A stretch of DNA of 64,000 nucleotides. Source: Siphonodentalium dalli. Its lineage: Eukaryota; Mollusca; Scaphopoda; Gadilida; Siphonodentaliidae. Of this stretch, positions 1 through 12,170 are shown piece by piece. The position numbers were made by a program, and so were the translations under genes. The stretch is taken from positions 96,345,345 to 96,409,344 of the forward strand of contig CP136061.1 in NCBI GenBank assembly GCA_032622095.1, written 5' to 3'. The notes below the pieces were generated by a model that made no database searches, was not told where the DNA came from, and saw only the letters and a program-made list of their open reading frames with translations. The stretch's first letter is position 1, and each line of letters starts with the position of its first letter.

Positions 1-110
1 TGTACACTATGGTCCCGATAAAGTAGTAGTAAACGTTCGGCTTTATGTGCGTGTAACTAATGTAAGGAAATAAAAGTATGTCCCAAAGCCACAGGGTAAC
101 GTGATGCACA

Positions 111-613
111 TTTAAAGACACGGTTGGCATTGGCGGTGGATATCCTGTGAAAATATCTCCACCCGTCAAAAACTGCCACAAACAGAAAGAACATCAAAAT
201 GTAGATAGACCTGGTCCGTATACAAATAAGAAATATCGCATAAACAGTATGTTATGGTCATTTGTTTGACCATTGCTATGTAAACAAAGGCATAAAAAGT
301 TACTTTTCTGGTGTTTGTTTATATTATGATGGTAAACATAAAGAGCGTTCTTTGTTGTTGAATACCTGATATGGAACTAATAAAGAGCGTTTATGCCATT
401 TGTGTGTGATTAGCCAGCAGCATTGTGTTGTCTTCTGTAACACAATCAGGCTCTTGCTTAGGTAAAATATAGTAAATCTTTATGATAACATGCTGTTTAC
501 GCGATGGTCATGGTATATATGAACGGAACTGTATGCGTTTTAATGTTTTTCTGTTTACGGTGTTTGGAACAAATATGAATATTTTCAACAATTAAGGCCG
601 CACGTGCCTTTAA
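111..613. mobile_element. MITE with TTTAAAGACACGG termini, copy 1
   Basis: Begins TTTAAAGACACGG and ends GCACGTGCCTTTAA, forming an imperfect terminal inverted repeat. The inside is AT-rich with no ORF. It aligns along its length with 16001-16504, which has cleaner ends, and is duplicated at 4032-4534. Confidence 0.7.
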
Positions 614-883
614 TCATGGTAGGTAATCATAATAAACCAATATATATGGTATGCGAGATATTGTACATTGTGTGTAATTGTGAGTTAGCGGTGGCAAAAT
701 ATCGTACCGACAGGCAAATTTCTAGGTTTTAATAATTCTCAGAAATTCCATGTGATTGTCTAAATAGTTTGTATACAAATACATGACAAAAGAACGTTGA
801 ACAAGTAAACCAACTTTAATACTATTAAAATATATTACCGTTATACAATAAATATTCATTGACGAGTAGTTCCCTTAGGAAAT

Positions 884-932
884 GTTCACAGATAATAAGT
901 TCAATAAACGTTTTTTGAACTTATTATCTGAA
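884..932. repeat. Small hairpin
   Basis: Inverted arms AGATAATAAGTTCA and TGAACTTATTATCT around a short loop. It is preceded by a degenerate copy of the ATTGATGAGTAGTT...AAATGTTC unit that forms the minisatellite at 21925-23456. Repeated at 4805-4853. Confidence 0.65.
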
Positions 933-1511
933 CAGTTCCAACTAATGAATGCGAATCATTCTGTGTTTGTCTCGTCTGTTTTTCTGTGTGTCATCGGATT
1001 ATATTACACAAACACCCCTCCAAATGAATAATATACCGTTCGAACGTATACATTTGTAACTGAATGGGAGAATACATTCAATATAGAAAAGGTTAATTGA
1101 AAACACATCCATATCCAGCACATCTTTATTTTTAATATAATACATCATTTTACATGTATAAACTAATAAGGAGGGAGATACATATAGTAGTATCCGTTTT
1201 AATGTGGCGATTGCCGTGTGTTTTATATCGCTCATTTCAGTGAATAATTGAGATGCAATAAAATATCAAACAAACAATAAAGACAAGCCAGTGCGATTGT
1301 GCCTGTGCTGAAACGTATCATCGCGGAAATACGTACATTATCGGCCTATAAAGAGAAACAGGTACATACTGTAATCATTAGATTCTGAAATGAGCAGAAA
1401 ATGTATTCTTCCCCGTTATTTCGTTTTATGGTGCGGGTCATAGTGAAAACACCCGTTAAGAGCGTACATCTGAAAAATCGTGAGTTGGCTTATGTGTGTC
1501 ATTGTTCGCAC

Positions 1512-1616
1512 ATTATCTGCTCAGAATCGCCTCATTATCAGTCGATAATGTGACTAAAATGATCTAATTTTGAGCACATTATCGACTCAAAATAGGCCAA
1601 TCCTAAGAAGATTATC
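1512..1616. repeat. Hairpin element, 'CTCATTATC' family
   Basis: Inverted arms of about 45 bp with mismatches: CAGAATCGCCTCATTATC on the left, GATTATCT on the far right, and TCGATAATGTGAC pairing with GCACATTATCGA. Related hairpins lie at 5433-5537 (duplicate), 8028-8129 and 35268-35372, each followed or preceded by ACAAGTT-type flanks. Confidence 0.65.
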
Positions 1617-1795
1617 TACATAAAACAAGTTCTATTGTGAAGTCAATGTAAATATTGTTAGGCCAATGTATTTTCGTATATAAGTAGGGCTCTCAATGGT
1701 AGACTCGCACAGATAAGAGAATACATAGGCTGTGTTTGCATATACTGTGCTGGTTTTCGGAAGAACAGGCTGGGTTACCATACACAAACTATTTA

Positions 1796-1970
1796 TTAAC
1801 CGTCCCATGATGGGAGCTGGGCTGGCCGAACATTAAAGACACTATGCCAATGCATTCTCTTATATATGCGAGACTACCATAGATCTCCTCGCATATATAA
1901 GAGAATGCATTGGCCTAACAATTTGTTATCATTTTCTATCAATTTTTCTTACATTCTTTAACAAATTTTT
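1796..1970. mobile_element. TTAA-type MITE, 'CATGATGGGAGCTG' subfamily, partial
   Basis: Starts TTAACCGTCCCATGATGGGA, then contains the 69-bp hairpin at 1847-1915 and an AT-rich tail. The same terminus (TTAACCCTTTCATGATGGGA when read inward) closes the element at 45640-45829. The TTAA target and CCCTTT-like end resemble piggyBac-type elements. The second end is not visible. In the duplicate (5717-5891) it lies in the presumed 3' UTR of gene 1. Confidence 0.6.
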
Positions 1971-2022
1971 ACATACACCCGTCAATGTTGCCATCTCGAC
2001 ATGCATAACACACACGAGCCGC

Positions 2023-2282
2023 TCAAATAGTTGGTCTTATTTTCATGCTGACTTTCTTGAGTGAATAGTGTAAACCTCTGAATGATTTCCATATGATTCC
2101 GTTCGCATAGATCTCGTGTGGTCCATTCAGATAATCGCCATTCAAATGTGACGCATGGCAGCCAGAAAACCACCAAGCTCCCCTATATGTGACAGCACAA
2201 TTACCAGCGGAGATATCATTGTCACGATCTTTCGTGCTGAACATGCGTCCATTGGCAAGGGCACGCCTACTCAGATCATCCC
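2023..2282 (-). pseudogene. Extra copy of FReD terminal exon (duplicate of gene 1 exon 5)
   Basis: This is identical at protein level to gene 1 exon 5, with the same TTTCAG acceptor, stop and 3' flank. It lies in the left copy of the 3.1 kb duplication. Upstream on its strand the duplication ends at 3128 in a truncated MITE and a 76-bp minisatellite, with no copy of exons 1-4. It is therefore either a stranded exon, an alternative terminal exon reachable from gene 1 exon 4 by skipping 5944-6203, or an assembly duplicate. Nothing in the sequence breaks the frame. The pseudogene label reflects the missing partner exons. Confidence 0.7.
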
Positions 2283-3128
2283 CTGAAACAGAACCAAGCT
2301 TTGAAAGATGTAGTTAAATAAATGAAAATAAATTGAAATTGAGTAAGAAGCTAAACAAAACAAAGTGCAGAAAGGGGCCGCCGCAGGCGTTACGAACCCA
2401 ACCATGAATGCGTTTACCGAGTTGAAGTTGAATATATAGTGTGGGTGATGATTCCGATTTAGTTACGATGTTGACGTGGATAAGTGATGCTGATGAGAGG
2501 ACTTTCGAAAACATTTCAACAGTTGGAAATGTCACGTCGACACGACATATAATGAATGGAACTGTAACACCATATAGACATATGAGTATACATTTTTTAT
2601 TTTGTTGAAATTTTCGAAATATCATTTGATTCAGTGCTATTCTTCGCATAAAATAGTCATTATCGCTAGCCTGTATTCGTATAAGCAGAATACGGACTCC
2701 TTTTATAATTGCGCGAAATAGACTCATATTGGTAATAGTTGAAAACTCAAATACTCTCTATAGGGTCCTCAACTCATGGTTATTAAAACAGACTATTTCA
2801 ATATGAAATTTTTACAAGAACATTACGGAAAATATCACGAATAAACCAAATCACGACTTACCGGATTACTCTCTTTATAATGTGTTCCATTGCCGCCCGT
2901 GCCATTCAACGGAATAATGGGTATATGTCCACTAGGGGCTTATTTCAGAATCAAATAAGTTTAAATATGAATTTATGTGAATATTTAGGTCCAGTATGAA
3001 CCTATTTGCAAGATATGTTGCTCACTAGGGCCAATTTTAGTTACCTCGACCAAAATAATCTCAGTCACCATGACTACGACCATTGCGTTGTGAACATGTA
3101 CGTCTGTTTATTATATCTATATATTAGC

Positions 3129-3396
3129 AATAGAACCATACAAATATGGATATCATTGGAACCGGCTCCTTGACCACATTGTGATAGTTACAGTAATGCC
3201 CTGTGCCAATGCATTCTCTTATATATGCGAGTCGACCATAGGTCGCCTCGCATATATAAGAGAATGCATTGGCCTAAAAAAACTTTTTACCATTTTGTCT
3301 TACATTCTTTAACAATTTTATAATTTTTAATGTGGTCGACTCGCATATATAAGAGAATGCATTGGCACAGGGCCGTTCTGTTGGGTAAAGGGTTAA
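3129..3396 (-). mobile_element. Truncated TTAA-type MITE at the duplication boundary
   Basis: Starts abruptly inside the family sequence (AATAGAACCATACAAATATG) exactly where the duplicated block ends, so its left TIR is missing. It has one full 69-bp hairpin (about 3209-3277). A second hairpin is reduced to its right half near 3335-3367. The right end TGTTGGGTAAAGGGTTAA is intact. Confidence 0.8.
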
Positions 3397-3436
3397 ACGT
3401 TTATGATCTAAATGCATGAAAAATGCATGACAAGTT

Positions 3437-3960
3437 ATTCGGTATGTGACAGTGTAGTATACAATGTGGTCCTGGTAAAGTAGAAGTAAACGTTTATGGT
3501 CTAAACGCACGACATGAGACCCGCGATGAACCAGTATAGTATACACTGTAGTCATGTAGTATTAATCGTTTATGGTCTAAATGCATGACATGAGACCCAC
3601 TATGAACCAGTATAGTGTACACTGTAGTCATGTAGTATTAATCGTTTATGGTCTAAATGCATGACATGAGACCCACTATGAACCAGTATAGTATACACTG
3701 TAGTCATGTAGTATTAATCGTTTATGGTCTAAATGCATGACATGAGACCCACTATATAAACCAGTATAGTATACACTGTAGTCATATAGTATTAATCGTT
3801 TATGGTCTAAATGCATGATATGAGACCCACTATGAACCAGTATAGTGTACACTGTAGTCATGTAGTATTAATCGTGTATGGTCTAAATGCATGACATGAG
3901 ACCCACTATGAACCAGTATAGTGTACACTATGGTCCCGATAAAGTAGTAGTAAACGTTCG
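3437..3960. repeat. 76-bp minisatellite
   Basis: Tandem units of 76 bp (one of 78) beginning near CCAGTATAGTATACACTGTA, about six good copies at 3528-3921 with degenerate copies on either side. The last degenerate unit (TGTACACTATGGTCCC) is also the first sequence of the window, so this array borders both duplication copies and is a plausible site of unequal exchange. Confidence 0.85.
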
Positions 3961-4031
3961 GCTTTATGTGCGTGTAACTAATGTAAGGAAATAAAAGTAT
4001 GTCCCAAAGCCACAGGGTAACGTGATGCACA

Positions 4032-4534
4032 TTTAAAGACACGGTTGGCATTGGCGGTGGATATCCTGTGAAAATATCTCCACCCGTCAAAAACTGCCAC
4101 AAACAGAAAGAACATCAAAATGTAGATAGACCTGGTCCGTATACAAATAAGAAATATCGCATAAACAGTATGTTATGGTCATTTGTTTGACCATTGCTAT
4201 GTAAACAAAGGCATAAAAAGTTACTTTTCTGGTGTTTGTTTATATTATGATGGTAAACATAAAGAGCGTTCTTTGTTGTTGAATACCTGATATGGAACTA
4301 ATAAAGAGCGTTTATGCCATTTGTGTGTGATTAGCCAGCAGCATTGTGTTGTCTTCTGTAACACAATCAGGCTCTTGCTTAGGTAAAATATAGTAAATCT
4401 TTATGATAACATGCTGTTTACGCGATGGTCATGGTATATATGAACGGAACTGTATGCGTTTTAATGTTTTTCTGTTTACGGTGTTTGGAACAAATATGAA
4501 TATTTTCAACAATTAAGGCCGCACGTGCCTTTAA
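4032..4534. mobile_element. MITE with TTTAAAGACACGG termini, copy 2
   Basis: Duplicate of 111-613 within the right copy of the 3.1 kb duplication. It lies downstream of gene 1 on its strand. Confidence 0.7.
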
Positions 4535-5712
4535 TCATGGTAGGTAATCATAATAAACCAATATATATGGTATGCGAGATATTGTACATTGTGTGTAATT
4601 GTGAGTTAGCGGTGGCAAAATATCGTACCGACAGGCAAATTTCTAGGTTTTAATAATTCTCAGAAATTCCATGTGATTGTCTAAATAGTTTGTATACAAA
4701 TACATGACAAAAGAACGTTGAACAAGTAAACCAACTTTAATACTATTAAAATATATTACCGTTATACAATAAATATTCATTGACGAGTAGTTCCCTTAGG
4801 AAATGTTCACAGATAATAAGTTCAATAAACGTTTTTTGAACTTATTATCTGAACAGTTCCAACTAATGAATGCGAATCATTCTGTGTTTGTCTCGTCTGT
4901 TTTTCTGTGTGTCATCGGATTATATTACACAAACACCCCTCCAAATGAATAATATACCGTTCGAACGTATACATTTGTAACTGAATGGGAGAATACATTC
5001 AATATAGAAAAGGTTAATTGAAAACACATCCATATCCAGCACATCTTTATTTTTAATATAATACATCATTTTACATGTATAAACTAATAAGGAGGGAGAT
5101 ACATATAGTAGTATCCGTTTTAATGTGGCGATTGCCGTGTGTTTTATATCGCTCATTTCAGTGAATAATTGAGATGCAATAAAATATCAAACAAACAATA
5201 AAGACAAGCCAGTGCGATTGTGCCTGTGCTGAAACGTATCATCGCGGAAATACGTACATTATCGGCCTATAAAGAGAAACAGGTACATACTGTAATCATT
5301 AGATTCTGAAATGAGCAGAAAATGTATTCTTCCCCGTTATTTCGTTTTATGGTGCGGGTCATAGTGAAAACACCCGTTAAGAGCGTACATCTGAAAAATC
5401 GTGAGTTGGCTTATGTGTGTCATTGTTCGCACATTATCTGCTCAGAATCGCCTCATTATCAGTCGATAATGTGACTAAAATGATCTCATTTTGAGCACAT
5501 TATCGACTCAAAATAGGCCAATCCTAAGAAGATTATCTACATAAAACAAGTTCTATTGTGAAGTCAATGTAAATATTGTTAGGCCAATGTATTTTCGTAT
5601 ATAAGTAGGGCTCTCAATGGTAGACTCGCACAGATAAGAGAATACATAGGCTGTGTTTGCATATACTGTGCTGGTTTTCGGAAGAACAGGCTGGGTTACC
5701 ATACACAAACTA

Positions 5713-5718
5713 TTTATT
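5713..5718 (-). promoter_or_regulatory. Candidate poly(A) signal of gene 1
   Basis: AATAAA on the minus strand, about 226 nt after the stop codon. It is formed at the junction of the MITE TTAA end and flanking DNA. The same hexamer is at 1792-1797 behind the extra terminal exon. The assignment rests on position only. Confidence 0.4.
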
Positions 5719-5891
5719 AACCGTCCCATGATGGGAGCTGGGCTGGCCGAACATTAAAGACACTATGCCAATGCATTCTCTTATATATGCGAGACTACCA
5801 TAGATCTCCTCGCATATATAAGAGAATGCATTGGCCTAACAATTTGTTATCATTTTCTATCAATTTTTCTTACATTCTTTAACAAATTTTT
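5717..5891. mobile_element. TTAA-type MITE in gene 1 3' flank
   Basis: Duplicate of 1796-1970. On the minus strand its 69-bp hairpin (5768-5836) begins about 108 nt after the gene 1 stop codon. Its TTAA end joins TAAATAG to create AATAAA at 5718-5713. Confidence 0.6.
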
Positions 5892-5943
5892 ACATACACC
5901 CGTCAATGTTGCCATCTCGACATGCATAACACACACGAGCCGC

Positions 5944-6203
5944 TCAAATAGTTGGTCTTATTTTCATGCTGACTTTCTTGAGTGAATAGTGTAAACCTCT
6001 GAATGATTTCCATATGATTCCGTTCGCATAGATCTCGTGTGGTCCATTCAGATAATCGCCATTCAAATGTGACGCATGGCAGCCAGAAAACCACCAAGCT
6101 CCCCTATATGTGACAGCACAATTACCAGCGGAGATATCATTGTCACGATCTTTCGTGCTGAACATGCGTCCATTGGCAAGGGCACGCCTACTCAGATCAT
6201 CCC
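5944..6203 (-). CDS. Gene 1 exon 5: FReD C-terminus with Ca2+-site motif, stop
   Basis: 260 nt including the stop. The acceptor is TCTGTTTCAG|GGGATG. It encodes residues 217-301: DDLSRR, the DRDND Ca2+-site-like motif at 234-238, [19 protein letters not shown] and the closing [10 protein letters not shown], then TGA at 5944-5946. Length and closing motif match a complete FReD domain. This copy is used because exon 4 lies directly upstream of it; an identical copy sits at 2023-2282. Confidence 0.88.
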
Positions 6204-9200
6204 CTGAAACAGAACCAAGCTTTGAAAGATGTAGTTAAATAAATGAAAATAAATTGAAATTGAGTAAGAAGCTAAACAAAACAAAGTGCAGAAAGGGGCC
6301 GCCGCAGGCGTTACGAACCCAACCATGAATGCGTTTACCGAGTTGAAGTTGAATATATAGTGTGGGTGATGATTCCGATTTAGTTACGATGTTGACGTGG
6401 ATAAGTGATGCTGATGAGAGGACTTTCGAAAACATTTCAACAGTTGGAAATGTCACGTCGACACGACATATAATGAATGGAACTGTAACACCATATAGAC
6501 ATATGAGTATACATTTTTTATTTTGTTGAAATTTTCGAAATATCATTTGATTCAGTGCTATTCTTCGCATAAAATAGTCATTATCGCTAGCCTGTATTCG
6601 TATAAGCAGAATACGGACTCCTTTTATAATTGCGCGAAATAGACTCATATTGGTAATAGTTGAAAACTCAAATACTCTCTATAGGGTCCTCAACTCATGG
6701 TTATTAAAACAGACTATTTCAATATGAAATTTTTACAAGAACATTACGGAAAATATCACGAATAAACCAAATCACGACTTACCGGATTACTCTCTTTATA
6801 ATGTGTTCCATTGCCGCCCGTGCCATTCAACGGAATAATGGGTATATGTCCACTAGGGGCTTATTTCAGAATCAAATAAGTTTAAATATGAATTTATGTG
6901 AATATTTAGGTCCAGTATGAACCTATTTGCAAGATATGTTGCTCACTAGGGCCAATTTTAGTTACCTCGACCAAAATAATCTCAGTCACCATGACTACGA
7001 CCATTGCGTTGTGAACATGTACGTCTGTTTATTATATCTATATATTAGCTGAACGTCTATCAAAACTATATTATATGAACAAAGTACATAGTCAACCATT
7101 TACCAGTGGTCAAAATGACATACCCGCATCTCCCGAATATCCCCCCACGTGCAGGCGGTAGCCCTGTGACTCCGAGGCCACCCGGAACTCTGTATATTCA
7201 GCATAGGTTCTGATATTATCGAAGTCTTCCAAATCAACGCGCAGGGTGTAGTCTTTCTGGTTTGTTATCAAATACAGGAACTTGTTACCTTCGATAAATA
7301 AAAACTATATTTCAAACTATTACAAGCGTGATACTATAATTGCAGAGTTTTTGCTGTTCCATATTTACAAATCGTTATGGAACATATGTTCCATGTGCAT
7401 CCCGTTGACGTCGAATGACGTTCCATTCAATCTTGAAACCGGAACTATATAATAAAAGCAACACCATGTATGCCAAAAACACGCCCTGTATGTGCCTGAA
7501 TAAACCTTCGAATTCTGTTCTTTGTATTCACGAGATTCCAGGGTATAAATAACAATAAACACAGAACGTGTGTTAATATGTTTGTTGGTACAACAATCGT
7601 TCCATCGCCGAAGGATGAAACTCGAGGCGGTGTCTCTCGTTCTGATCGTCCACGCTAGCAATCGTGCCGTATCAGCAAACCCATTAACAAACTCTTATCG
7701 TTCGGTATTTATATTGTTTATAGGTAAGAATTGTCGACGAATGGGTATCTGCGATGTAACATAGATGGTAGAGTAAGCCACCCCAGTATTTGGCACGCTA
7801 GAAGGACACACACATATGTAGTCTTATTAGAATGTCCACCTGTCGTCCAATGGATTTACATAAATTGTCGACCTATATTACGTGCAAGCAGCTGGGTACG
7901 GATCTATAAAACGAAAATAGTTTTCTGGATCATCGTTCAGGAACCAGTACAGCCTGTTCTCCCAAAAAAACACCACACTGCCTGCTTATAATATAACTTG
8001 TTATAATGTATATACATGTATATATATAATCTGCTTAGAATCGTCTTCTTTTGAGTCGATAACGTGCTGAAAATGAGATCCATTTAGTCACATTATCTAC
8101 TCATAATGAGGCGATGCTATATGCAGATTGTGTTCGGTTGATGACACAAAAAAAACAACTCACGAGAGTTTAGGTGTACGCTCGTTAACAGCTGTTTTCA
8201 TTATGACCCGCGCCATAAAACGAAATAACGGGCGAGAGTCCATTACCTGTTATTTCAGAATCAAATAATCACATTATGTACCTATTTCCCAATATAGGTC
8301 GATGATTATGTGCGTATTTCCGCGAGAATATGTTGACCAGTGAGTGACCTTCGATAAGTGTAGAATACATGTCAATACAGATTTGGGAAGAAATTCTAGG
8401 TCCGATTAGATATTTCCTGTTTTCACCTCCAGCTTAACCATTTCTATTCTGAACGGATTCTCCAATTCAGTGTCCACATTTTTGCAGGATCTATTTATTA
8501 TTCAGCTGGAAAGGAGTTCAATACTGTTCATGTAATAAAAGCAGCCGGCAGAAAGACTAAAATATAAAACAAGTGCATGCAGAATGGTTCGTATTCATTG
8601 GTGGTAAATGTTCAGATGTTCAGTTCAAACCATTTTCTAAGGGAACTACTAAGTCAACCATTGTCTAGTATAGAAAGTGTTAAGGTCGACTTAAACCCAC
8701 AGCATTGGTGTAATACAATTACTCATAGACAAGTTGATTGGCAAATAAACACTGAACATCAACTCATACTAATTTTGTCATTATATATCACCTGAAACTT
8801 TAACCTGTCAGGTCTATAATTGCTTTATTCTCTGATCAAATTTGACATGAGACATGTCAGTGGCATTGCAAAAATTTATCAGGAGCGATCGTTTCCGTTA
8901 ACTATGTTCAGGACGTGTTCTATTTGATCTTGTTATTGATACTAACATTTTGGTCACTGTTGACCAGGTCGACTATTACTATAAGTTACGGGACGCTTTG
9001 TGGTCGGATATGGTGTCATGTGAGGCGAAGTGAGATCAATATTAGGCCAGGCCGTAGGCTGAGCCTAATATTGATCTCGCTGAGCCTCACTTGACACCAT
9101 ATCCGACCACTAAGCGTCCCATATCGTATGTATTATATCGGTGAACAAAATCCTGCATATCCCTTTAGTTAATCGTCGCTGTAATTTATTGTAATTTGGT

Positions 9201-12112
9201 AAGTTATATGTGGCGTCTATGACCATTAACTTATGTAACGTAACGCATTGAGTCAATGGCTAATAACCAGAAGTAGGACAACTTGTTGAGTTTGCTAGTT
9301 AATTTATGAGTCTTTAGAATTCCTTAAATATATCGCATGCAGGTTTTCGTACATGGTACTATGTCTTTAAATTAGCAGAAAATGATTTCCGACAGATATC
9401 ACCTTTATTGGTGCCAAAATACACCAAAAAATATTCCCGAGGCGAAAGAGTTTCTAAAAAAAAATCAAAATGGTGGATAATCACCTAATATTTATTTCAC
9501 ATGGGGTCACTCACCTAATATGGATTCATATACCGTCACCAATTATCGACACTGATTGGCTAATCACAAGAGCTAACATAATAACATGTTATACGAACCT
9601 AACCAGAAATTGGTGTTCAGATCGCCGAAGCCATATTTATAATCTCTCCACGTCCGATAAAAGTAAACGCTGTCATCAATGCGTCTCTGCAACACCTAGT
9701 GGTGGGGAAATTGAGGAATGTTGCAATAAAGTCTTGTATACATCCATGGTCTCAGGAAAATAATTTTTTTACTAATACTCTAAATCACGGAGTCGCTACC
9801 ATAATTGATTCATCCAGCCCATTGCGTGGTTTGAGTGTTACATGTCAAAGTTATGGAGTAGCATTCCATATGTGGAGCACGAATAAGCAACACTCCATTT
9901 ATGGAATGCCACTCCAGAACTTTGACCTGTAGCACTTAAACCGCGGAATGGGGTCTGGTGGATCCATTATGGTAGCGACTCAGTGATCTGGATTATTCAG
10001 TATGACAGGTTGAGGATAGAGCATGCCTACAATTTTTTGTTTGAATACCGAAATATTTCATGAGTGTCTGGAAAGAAATACCGAAAATTCGATATTTCTT
10101 TCCAAACACTAGTGAGATGTTTCATGAACTCAACCCAAAATACTGTGTATTCGTTTTATTTGTATGCGCCTTATTAACGCTTAAAGATCAGCTGATAGGT
10201 AGCAATCCGCTTCCAAGGGGGGAAATGATGACGCCATTGACGCCAAGACGGCACGCTACAGTGAACTAACGAAAGATACAATGAAATAACGAATCGTATA
10301 TCACTCTAGCTTCGAAGAGGTACAGACGACGATTTACATTTCTGTAAAATGCCGCAATGTTATAGGAAAACATATACTAAAATCTACTATCAGACATATT
10401 AATATCTGACAATTTTCTTCAATACAAAACATTATTTTAAAAACTTATTATTTACGTAATTATACTAACGTACTGGTTTTCCGTCCATCCTCAGTTTAAG
10501 TTATTCAGCCTGCCTCGGATAGAACATGAACATAATTAAAGATGTTCATTTTCCATTTATGCCACATACATGTATGATAACACAGAAGCAGTTTACACGT
10601 TTACTGTCAGGTGACACTGTTTACACGTTTGTCTACATGTATACACTGGCATGTGACACTGATTATACGTGTACTGCATGTATAAACTGGAAAAAAAACT
10701 GTTTACACGTGCACCACATGTATAAACTATCAAGTGACACTGTATACACGTATTCTACAGGTATGAACGGTCAGGTGAAACTATTTACACGTGTACCACA
10801 TGTATAAACTGCCAGGTGACACTGTCTACATGTGTACTACATGTATAAACTGTTAGGTGACACAGTTTACACGTCCACTACACGTATACACCGTCTGGTG
10901 ACAGTTATTGTACTCTTAAGAGTTTGATATTCATTTCACAGATGTATAGCTTAAAATCCTACCGGTTGTTATGTTATGTGGACGAAAACGAGACAATTCA
11001 TATTTCACTCGTCACGATAGTGGAAAAAGTGCCGCTGTACAGTGAACTAAAAATCTTAGTGTAACTTGGGTGCGTTTTGTTGAATGGTATGACACTGTTG
11101 TCGTTGAAACACGTTTTTTTTGGTATGTGTTCCAATGGTCACAGGACCATGCTCAATAAAACACACCCAACTACATTCATGTCTTATATCTATATAGCCT
11201 TTTCTTAGTATTTGTCTGAACTTGTTATCATGCTCCACGGTAAGATAACCCAATAGTCTACATGTAAATGGTTGATATATTAGTCTATGTCTGCATATTA
11301 AAAAAAACACAAATATTTATCGATCTGCCGCTTTTAGTCAACTATGTCAAGATGTCGTATCAATGTGTGTTTTATTGGGATAAAAAAGGCATGACTCAAT
11401 CTGCAGTTGACAAATTACCAAAAAACAGGGCTGAGTGTAACACACAGTGCACATGATATGTAAATATTTACCAACGACTTAATTTTACGCTAATTCTGCC
11501 GTGTCGGTTAGTGTGTCTGGTAAAGATTCATGCTGGGTTAACGGCACAAATGTTGTAATATACGGCTCGTTATTTGTCCCATTTCGTTCACAATGTGTGC
11601 CAAATAAGTCATAACAGTCACAACAGAACACAGCAAAGTAAAACGCGACAACACGGTCACAACAACAAATTACAGTAAAGTAAAACGTGATGCAATATTT
11701 CTTTTGTTGGGGTGGCTGACGCAAATCGATCATTGGAATGGAGAAGGTCATAATCGAACATCTACATTGCTATCACGAAATCGTTACTATAGTATGTGTG
11801 CTCAATGTCGTTTATTTACATTTGGGTACGTTGTGCATGAACCATTAAGGTCGCATCATGTTGACCGACATGAGCTATTTTGTTTTTGAAATTACAAGAG
11901 TTGTTGTGCTAAATACAATGATGCTGAAAATTTATCAGAACTTCGTCGAGACTTGCACACACACACATATATACATATACATCTTGTAACACTAAACTGG
12001 TTTAGGCCATTGCTCAGATTCATGAACCCGACGAAGGCTGTATAGCCGAAAGCTAGTACGACATTAAAGATTTGATGGGTCTTTCACTTGGTGTTATCCT
12101 ATTGATGAGAAC

Positions 12113-12170
<58 letters not shown>

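Larger units (their letters stand above)
1..3128. repeat. Left copy of near-perfect 3.1 kb direct duplication
   Basis: Matches 3922-7049 at a constant offset of 3921. The only difference I saw while reading is at 1566 (A) versus 5487 (C). The copy continues past the left edge of the window, so its true start is unknown. The right boundary is sharp, at 3128/3129, where a truncated MITE begins. Contents in order: a 503-bp MITE, small hairpins, a TTAA-type MITE, the FReD terminal exon and part of intron 4. Confidence 0.92.
3922..7049. repeat. Right copy of 3.1 kb direct duplication
   Basis: Begins at the end of the 76-bp minisatellite and runs through gene 1 exon 5 into intron 4, ending 75 bp short of exon 4. 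Because this copy is joined to exons 1-4, it is the one used in gene 1. The near-absence of differences points to a very recent event or an assembly artefact. Confidence 0.92.

Noticed and set aside
1982-2176. 64-aa frame overlapping the extra FReD exon in another frame, also at 5903-6097
   Set aside because: It overlaps the FReD exon frame, which has clear family motifs and a splice acceptor. This one is a shadow.
2314-2727. 137-aa minus-strand frame, also at 6235-6648
   Set aside because: It lies in intron 4 next to the exon 5 acceptor, has no family features, and one frame of this length is expected by chance in 64 kb of such DNA. The second copy is only the recent duplication, so its perfect conservation is not evidence.
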